A stretch of DNA of 64,000 bases from Mycolicibacterium aromaticivorans JS19b1 = JCM 16368 (GTDB lineage Bacteria > Actinomycetota > Actinomycetes > Mycobacteriales > Mycobacteriaceae). Shown here piece by piece: positions 59,108 to 64,000 of the stretch. Under the pieces are notes generated by a model, which saw only the letters and a list, made by a program, of their open reading frames with translations, was not told the origin of the DNA and searched no databases. The DNA lies in assembly GCF_000559085.1 (NCBI RefSeq), contig NZ_JALN02000001.1, positions 3,038,001-3,102,000 of the forward strand, written 5' to 3'. Positions within the stretch are counted from its first letter, which is position 1. Each line of letters begins with the position of its first letter. A program made the position numbers and the translations under genes.

Positions 59108-60471
59108 TGCGGGCCGCCGCGATTGCCGCGGTGGTACTGCTGGTCGCAGCCCCGGCGGCCGGCGCGGTGAACCCGCCCGTCGCCGACCCCGGTGCGCACC
59201 CCCCGGCCGGCACGGCCGGACCAACCGCCGGGATGTCCCAGCGGTCCGAATGCGTGACGACCGGGGTGCGTCCCGGCAGCGATCCAGCCGCCGTGAGCCC
59301 CAATCAGGCAATGCTTGATCTCGCAGGAGCACAGCAGTATTCGCGCGGCGAAGGCCAGACCGTCGCTGTCATCGACACCGGTGTCCGGCCGGGCCCCCGG
59401 CTGCCGAATGTGGTCGGCGGTGGCGATTACCTCGCCTCGGGCGACGGGCTGACGGATTGTGACGGCCACGGAACGCTGGTGGCCGGAATCATCGGCGGAC
59501 AGCCCGGACCCGACGGATTCAGCGGAGTCGCGCCGGGCGCGCGGCTGCTGTCGATCCGGCAGGCCTCGCCGCGGTTCTCGCCCAGCACCGGGGGGAGGGA
59601 CCCGGCGTCGGTCCAGGCGAACGTAGAGATCGAAACACTGGCCCGCGCGGTCGTTCATGCCGCCGACCTCGGCGCCACTGTCATCAACATTTCCACCACC
59701 ACCTGCATGACGCCCGACAAGCTCGGCGATCAACAGACTTTGGGCGCGGCGCTGCGCTACGCCGCGATCGACAAAGACGTCGTCATCGTCGCTGCGGCGG
59801 GCAATGCCGGGGCCGCCATGGACGGCACGCCGGGTACTCAGTGCGCGTCGAACCCGCCGGGCGACTCGACCAGCGCCGAAGACCCGCGGAACTGGGCGGG
59901 CGTCAGTTCGGTATCGGTCCCGTCGTGGTGGCAGCCCTACGTGCTGTCGGTTGCGGCGCTGACCGCTGACGGACAACCGACCGACTTCACGATGGCCGGC
60001 CCGTGGGTGGGCATTGCCGCGCCCGGAGAGAACGTCGTATCGCTGAGCAACGACGCCGGGGGCGGGCTCGCCAACGGCATGCCCGATGGGCGTGGCGGGA
60101 TGTCGCCACTGAACGGAACAAGTTTCGCCGCCGCCTACGTCGCCGGCGCCGCCGCCCTGGTCCGTAGCCGCAACCCGGGCATGCGCTCCGACGAGGTGGT
60201 CCGTCGGTTGACGGCCACCGCGCACAACGCGGCGCAGGCACCCTCCAACCTGGTCGGTGCCGGAGCACTGGATCCGGTCGGTGCCCTCACCTGGACCGTC
60301 AGCCCGTCCGGTGACATGGCACCGGCCACCACACGCGTTGCGGCGCCTACGCCGCCGACGCCGGTCGATCACACCCCGCGCACGGTGGCGTTCATCGGAA
60401 CGGCCGTGCTCGCGGCCGCCGTCATCGTGGTCGCGGTCGTCACCCGCAGACGCAAGGAAGAACGAGAATGA
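59104..60471 (+). CDS. mycP3: Mycosin MycP3, subtilisin-like protease
   Basis: A 455-residue secreted, membrane-anchored serine protease. There is a signal peptide (AAIAAVVLLVAAPAAGA), then the catalytic triad: Asp91 in VAVIDTGV, His122 in DCDGHGTLVAGI and Ser340 in NGTSFAAAYVAG. A C-terminal transmembrane helix (FIGTAVLAAAVIVVAVVT) and a basic tail follow. Mycosins stabilise the ESX membrane complex and are essential for secretion. ATG 59104 overlaps the eccD3 stop; its stop overlaps eccE3. Confidence 0.96.
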   Translation: MMRAAAIAAVVLLVAAPAAGAVNPPVADPGAHPPAGTAGPTAGMSQRSECVTTGVRPGSDPAAVSPNQAMLDLAGAQQYSRGEGQTVAVIDTGVRPGPRLPNVVGGGDYLASGDGLTDCDGHGTLVAGIIGGQPGPDGFSGVAPGARLLSIRQASPRFSPSTGGRDPASVQANVEIETLARAVVHAADLGATVINISTTTCMTPDKLGDQQTLGAALRYAAIDKDVVIVAAAGNAGAAMDGTPGTQCASNPPGDSTSAEDPRNWAGVSSVSVPSWWQPYVLSVAALTADGQPTDFTMAGPWVGIAAPGENVVSLSNDAGGGLANGMPDGRGGMSPLNGTSFAAAYVAGAAALVRSRNPGMRSDEVVRRLTATAHNAAQAPSNLVGAGALDPVGALTWTVSPSGDMAPATTRVAAPTPPTPVDHTPRTVAFIGTAVLAAAVIVVAVVTRRRKEERE

Positions 60472-61346
60472 CTGAAATCAAAGGACCCGGCGCCGGTCGG
60501 CTCACTGTTGTCGGCATGGCGATCGCCACCGCGGTACTGGCGTACCCCTGGCGGTCGACCGCAGATCGGTGGGCGCTGGGTATCGCGATCGGCGTGGTGC
60601 TGATGTCGCTGATCTGGTGGCGCGGTCAATTCCTGACCACCATCCTGTGGCGTCGCCTGCGAGTTCTGCTGAACCGCAGACCGATCGAGGGCGCATCCGC
60701 CGACATCCAGGGGCGGCGCAGCGATGCGGTCACCACGGCTCTGCTACGGGTGGACAGCCGAGCGGGTGAGCTACCCCTCGGCGTGCTGACCGGCTACCTC
60801 GACCGTTACGGACTGCTGTGCGACGCCGTTCGGGTCACCACCCGCACGGCTCCGGATTCGACGACGACGTGGATCGGCCTGACATTCAGTGGTGCACGGA
60901 ACCTGGCGGCGCTGCAAGGCCGATCGCCGCTGATACCGCTGCGTCAGACCGCCGAGAACGCGGCTCGCCGCCTCGCCGGACATCTACAGGAAACCGGCTG
61001 GACCGCAACGCTCGTCGACGCTGGTGATGTGCCCGTCCTCGCCGAGGTGGATGCTCGTGAGTGGTGGCGATCGGTCACCGACGCGCGCGGGTACCTGACG
61101 ACCTACACCGTCGCCGATCCCCAGACAGCGCTGGGCGGGGTGAGTGCTGCCGCGGCGCAAGAGGTCTGGACGGTGGTCGAGATCGCGGGACCCTCGCCAC
61201 GCACCGAGCTCAAGGCCGGCGTTGCAATTCGCACCGAAGAACCGCCGGCCACATCAGCCCCCGCGCCGGGACTGGCGGGCATCTCCGGGCGGCAGGCCCT
61301 GGCTTTGGCTGCGCTGCACCCGTTGTCCGGAGTGCGACTCGTCTGA
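60468..61346 (+). CDS. eccE3: ESX-3 membrane component EccE3
   Basis: A 292-residue protein with two N-terminal transmembrane segments (LTVVGMAIATAVLAYPW and WALGIAIGVVLMSLIWW) and a soluble domain with TTWIGLTFSGARNLAALQGR and AARRLAGHLQETGWTATLVD. It is the peripheral subunit of the ESX-3 core complex. It is shorter than the 331 residues of M. tuberculosis EccE3. A decayed gene with its ribosome-binding site intact follows after 14 bp. Confidence 0.93.
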   Translation: MTEIKGPGAGRLTVVGMAIATAVLAYPWRSTADRWALGIAIGVVLMSLIWWRGQFLTTILWRRLRVLLNRRPIEGASADIQGRRSDAVTTALLRVDSRAGELPLGVLTGYLDRYGLLCDAVRVTTRTAPDSTTTWIGLTFSGARNLAALQGRSPLIPLRQTAENAARRLAGHLQETGWTATLVDAGDVPVLAEVDAREWWRSVTDARGYLTTYTVADPQTALGGVSAAAAQEVWTVVEIAGPSPRTELKAGVAIRTEEPPATSAPAPGLAGISGRQALALAALHPLSGVRLV

Positions 61347-61360
61347 GGAAAGGAGTGCCG

Positions 61361-61779
61361 ATGGCGAACGAGATGGCGTCGCGTGGCTGGCAGGGCACCA
61401 TTCTGAAGCTGTTCGGCGCCGCCGATTACGAACTGACGGCCACACGCCGGGAGCAGCTCAGCGAGCACTACCTGCGACTGAACTTCGATGCGGGCTGCTG
61501 ACCGAACGGGACGTGCATCCGACGATGTGGATCCGGATGTGGTTCCCGGACGGTGCGAAACTGCACCAGCGGGGATGTACCCTGGCCGATCCCGACCTGG
61601 CTGCCGACCGCTTCGATATCGAGTTCGCGTTGCATGCCGCCTACGCCGCGCAGGACCACTTCGGCTGGGTCGCCTGCGACAACCGGACAACCCGGGCTGT
61701 CGCGAAGGTCCTCCGCGAGCAGTAGCGGATCCCGCGCGCCTCGATCAAGGCACAGGCGCACTGGGCTCAAGGGGTGTGA
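61361..61779 (+). pseudogene. Remnant of a siderophore-interacting protein (SIP/FAD-binding 9) gene
   Basis: The first 46 codons from ATG 61361 (GWQGTILKLFGAADYELTAT, LSEHYLRLNFDAG) stop early at 61499. One base out of frame, from about 61492, the reading continues as GLLTERDVHPTMWIRMWFPD and HQRGCTLADPDLAADRFDIE. It then jumps to the family's C-terminal region (HFGWVACDNRTTRAVAKVL), meets TAG at 61723 and still continues RIPRASIKAQAHWAQG to a stop at 61777. These pieces match, in order, mycobacterial SIP reductases of about 250 residues as I know them. So there is one base lost near 61491, an internal deletion of roughly 100 codons and a nonsense codon. AAGGAG before the ATG survives. It was the last gene of the ESX-3 operon. 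Confidence 0.82.
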
Positions 61780-62764
61780 CCGAGCGGCGGTTGCCCGCCC
61801 ACATGGCGGCCGCGACCGCCGCGATCAGCACGACCCCGACGCCGAAGGTGCCCAGGTCGAACGAGACCGCCGCAGGGCTGCCCGCTTGGGCGCGGGCCGA
61901 GCCGCGCAGAAACGGAACCACCGTCAGGACGCAGATCGCCACCAGGGCTTCGGCGAAGACCACCGCGGGGAAGTGTTGGGCGGCAAGGTGAAACAGGCCG
62001 CGAGCGTCTCCGTCAGACTGCAGGGCACGGATGCGCGGAAGTAGCACCCGTACGTTGTAGGCACCGGCGCACAGCAGCAGCACCACTAGGACGAGCTTGA
62101 CCGCGAGCGCGCGACCGTAGGAGGTGGTGAGCAATTGGCCCGGCGTTCCGACGTGGCTCCACGCCAGCCAGGAGCCGCTGACCACCAGTGCGCCGACGGC
62201 GATCATCGCCACCAGACTGAACCGCTCCCAGATCTGCACCCAGTCTGCCGCCACGCCGTCGCCGGTTATGTTGCGCCGTCCTGCAATTCCTGTGGCGGCC
62301 AGGACCACCAGCCCACCCACCCAGGTGATCGCACCGAGAACGTGCACCGCCGTCAACACGTTCGACATCGCTCGGCTCAGATTGACGAATTGGGCCGGAA
62401 TTTCGGGGATCACCGCTGCGATGACCGCGACCGCGCCGACGCCGAGCGGCAGCGCCCGCGACTGACTCCATCGCATCGCGACCAACCCGCAGACGGCCAG
62501 CGTCAGCGCGAAGAGCGGGGCGAGCGTCACAACGCTCAGGTGTGCGGCGGCACGGAATTGCAGCACGATACCAAGCAGCACCACAGTCGCGGCCGGAACG
62601 GCCAGGGCGCGCACCTTGCGCGCGACGAGACCACCCTGCGACTCGGGTACGGCCAAAGCGCCGATGGTCAGCCCGATTCCGAGCGGAATCGACAAGCTCA
62701 GGTAGTAGACCACCTGGGTGACAACGTCGATGGCGGCAGGAGCCGGGGGAGTGGGGCCAGGCAC
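61745..62764 (-). CDS. CopD family copper-resistance-type membrane protein
   Basis: A 339-residue membrane protein with about nine hydrophobic helices. The CopD domain shows NVLTAVHVLGAITWVGGLVVLAATG with the conserved His and Trp, ERFSLVAMIAVGALVVSGSWLA, and LAVKLVLVVLLLCAGAYNVRVLLPRI. The family is linked to copper uptake or homeostasis. The C-terminal end overlaps the SIP remnant on the other strand. The start at 62764 encodes MPGPTPPAPAAID. No CopC gene is near. Confidence 0.87.
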   Translation of the reverse strand: MPGPTPPAPAAIDVVTQVVYYLSLSIPLGIGLTIGALAVPESQGGLVARKVRALAVPAATVVLLGIVLQFRAAAHLSVVTLAPLFALTLAVCGLVAMRWSQSRALPLGVGAVAVIAAVIPEIPAQFVNLSRAMSNVLTAVHVLGAITWVGGLVVLAATGIAGRRNITGDGVAADWVQIWERFSLVAMIAVGALVVSGSWLAWSHVGTPGQLLTTSYGRALAVKLVLVVLLLCAGAYNVRVLLPRIRALQSDGDARGLFHLAAQHFPAVVFAEALVAICVLTVVPFLRGSARAQAGSPAAVSFDLGTFGVGVVLIAAVAAAMWAGNRRSVTPLEPSAPVP

Positions 62765-62859
62765 GCGAGACGTCCTATCTTCAGAGCTGCTATCGACTTA
62801 CACGGTAGAGTTCGCGGCTTTGTTCACCCTGTGCGCGCACTGTGCGTCACATTTGGCGC

Positions 62860-64000
62860 TCAGGGCCGGCCCTGGCGTCCCGAATATCCTTCCCAGGGAC
62901 TGTAATCCGCGACCAGCTCCTCCTGCGCCGGACGCTGATCCTCCGGAATGTGTTCGAGGTTGATCCGGATGCGGTACCAGATGGAGCTCGGCCCCCGCAT
63001 TCCGTCTACCAGGATGTCGGTTGGCTGCAGCGCCGTGGCGGCCTCCGGGTGACGGGCCCGCCAGACATCCAACGCCGCCATCGCCTCATCGCGGGTTTTG
63101 GTGCGGGCCACCTCGATCAGCGGCTTGCTGCCTTTCGGCGGCTTCTCAGCGGGGCCGAGCTCCTCGGCCAGCGCCAGCAGCGGGTCCAGCGAGCCGACCG
63201 CGTCGTCCATCGACTCCCAGGGATCGCCGCGCTCGGCGACGCGGGCGGGGACGGTCAGGATCGTGAACTCCTCGGCGCGGCAGCCGGGCACCTCATCCCA
63301 CGTCAACGGCGTCGACACCCGCGCGTCGGCGGTGGCCCGCACCGAATAGGCCGAGGCGACGGTGCGGTCCTTGGCGTTCTGATTGAAATCGACGAAAACC
63401 CGTTGTCCGCGTTCTTCCTTCCACCAGAGGCTGCTGGCCAGGTCCGGTGCGCGGCGTTGCACCTCGCGGGCAACGGTCTCGGCGGCCAGCCGAACCTGCT
63501 TGAACGGCCAGTGCGGTGCGATCCGGGCGTAAATGTGGAATCCGCGCGACCCCGACGTCTTGGGCCACGCCGTCAGCCCGTGGTCCTCGAGCACCTCGCG
63601 CGCCACCTGGGCCACATCCAAGATCTGCGGCCAGTCGACACCCGGCATCGGATCGAGGTCGATACGCAGCTCGTCGGGATGGTCGAGGTCACCGGAGCGG
63701 ACCGGGTGCGGATTGAGATCGACGCAGCCGAGGTTGATCGCCCACGCCAGCCCTGCGGGTTCGTGGAGCACCGCCTCCTTGGCCGACGTGCCCCGGGCGT
63801 AGCGCAGTTCGGCCACCTCGATCCAGTCCGGGCGCTTCTCCGGGGCACGCTTCTGGAAGATCGCTTCCTCGGCGATGCCTTTGACGAACCGCTTGAGGAT
63901 CATCGGCCGGTCGGCGACACCGCGCAGCGCCCCGTCGGCCACGGCAAGGTAGTAGCTGACGAGGTCGGCCTTGGTGACCGCAGCCCGTTCACCGACCGCG
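62860..64000 (-). CDS. LigD-type primase-polymerase (PolDom), cut by window edge
   Basis: At least 380 residues, still open at the right edge (reading in from AVGERAAVTKADLVSYYLAV). Archaeo-eukaryotic primase superfamily signatures: ELRIDLDPMPGVDWPQILDV with the two metal-binding Asp residues, KTSGSRGFHIYARIAP and VFVDFNQNAKDRTVASAYSV. It matches Rv0269c and M. smegmatis PolD2, stand-alone relatives of the LigD polymerase domain that fill in during repair. The C-terminus ends at 62860 in SPWEGYSGRQGRP. No Ku or ligase gene is in view. Confidence 0.92.
   Translation of the reverse strand, partial: AVGERAAVTKADLVSYYLAVADGALRGVADRPMILKRFVKGIAEEAIFQKRAPEKRPDWIEVAELRYARGTSAKEAVLHEPAGLAWAINLGCVDLNPHPVRSGDLDHPDELRIDLDPMPGVDWPQILDVAQVAREVLEDHGLTAWPKTSGSRGFHIYARIAPHWPFKQVRLAAETVAREVQRRAPDLASSLWWKEERGQRVFVDFNQNAKDRTVASAYSVRATADARVSTPLTWDEVPGCRAEEFTILTVPARVAERGDPWESMDDAVGSLDPLLALAEELGPAEKPPKGSKPLIEVARTKTRDEAMAALDVWRARHPEAATALQPTDILVDGMRGPSSIWYRIRINLEHIPEDQRPAQEELVADYSPWEGYSGRQGRP

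Noticed and set aside
61488..61991. 167-codon plus-strand frame after eccE3
   Set aside because: Its translation is Arg-rich and lacks SIP features; the SIP remnant lies in the other frames, and the copD gene on the minus strand explains the rest.

Overview
This is a high-GC chromosomal segment from a mycobacterium, most likely a fast-growing Mycolicibacterium-type species. The evidence is a full ESX-3 type VII secretion locus with PE/PPE genes, a mycobactin-type siderophore cluster with IdeR-like boxes, an MmpS/MmpL pair, a MycP mycosin, an AAC(2')-I gene and a block ordered like M. tuberculosis Rv0262c-Rv0265c. No rRNA, tRNA, prophage, insertion sequence or CRISPR array was seen. No gene-free stretch exceeds 300 bases.

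Left part (1-11640): the start of an mmpL gene with mmpS and a MarR regulator; then a minus-strand run of aac(2'), pxpC, pxpB, a queuosine-precursor transporter, a FecB2-like lipoprotein and lysE; a TetR/siderophore-interacting-protein operon divergent from a cytochrome P450; a small secreted protein; a LysG-type regulator; and an L,D-transpeptidase.

Middle part (11700-26130): accessory metabolism. It holds a POT peptide transporter, an alpha/beta hydrolase, a hexitol module (DeoR repressor, MtlA-type PTS EIICBA with a five-copy 27-bp repeat in its linker, zinc dehydrogenase), a three-gene dehydrogenase operon (GabD-like, GcdH-like, aldehyde dehydrogenase) divergent from an XRE-cupin regulator, and a sulfatase with an SRPBCC protein.

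Iron part (26200-61780): mbtK, an IdeR-boxed surface protein, mbtI, mbtA (opposite strand), mbtB, a two-module NRPS in the place of mbtC-mbtD-mbtE, mbtF, mbtG and mbtH, followed directly by an IdeR box and eccA3-eccB3-eccC3-PE5-PPE4-esxG-esxH-espG3-eccD3-mycP3-eccE3. A decayed siderophore-interacting-protein gene closes the operon. The cluster lacks the polyketide genes mbtC and mbtD that build the beta-hydroxy acid of classical mycobactin. The second module of the double NRPS has an adenylation pocket without the usual alpha-amino-binding Asp. My reading is an all-peptide mycobactin relative in which an amino acid, perhaps a beta-amino acid such as beta-alanine, replaces the beta-hydroxy acid. 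Its genes sit next to the secretion system that mycobacteria need to use mycobactin iron.

Right edge (61745-64000): a CopD-family membrane protein and a LigD-type polymerase (Rv0269c/PolD2-like) cut by the window end.
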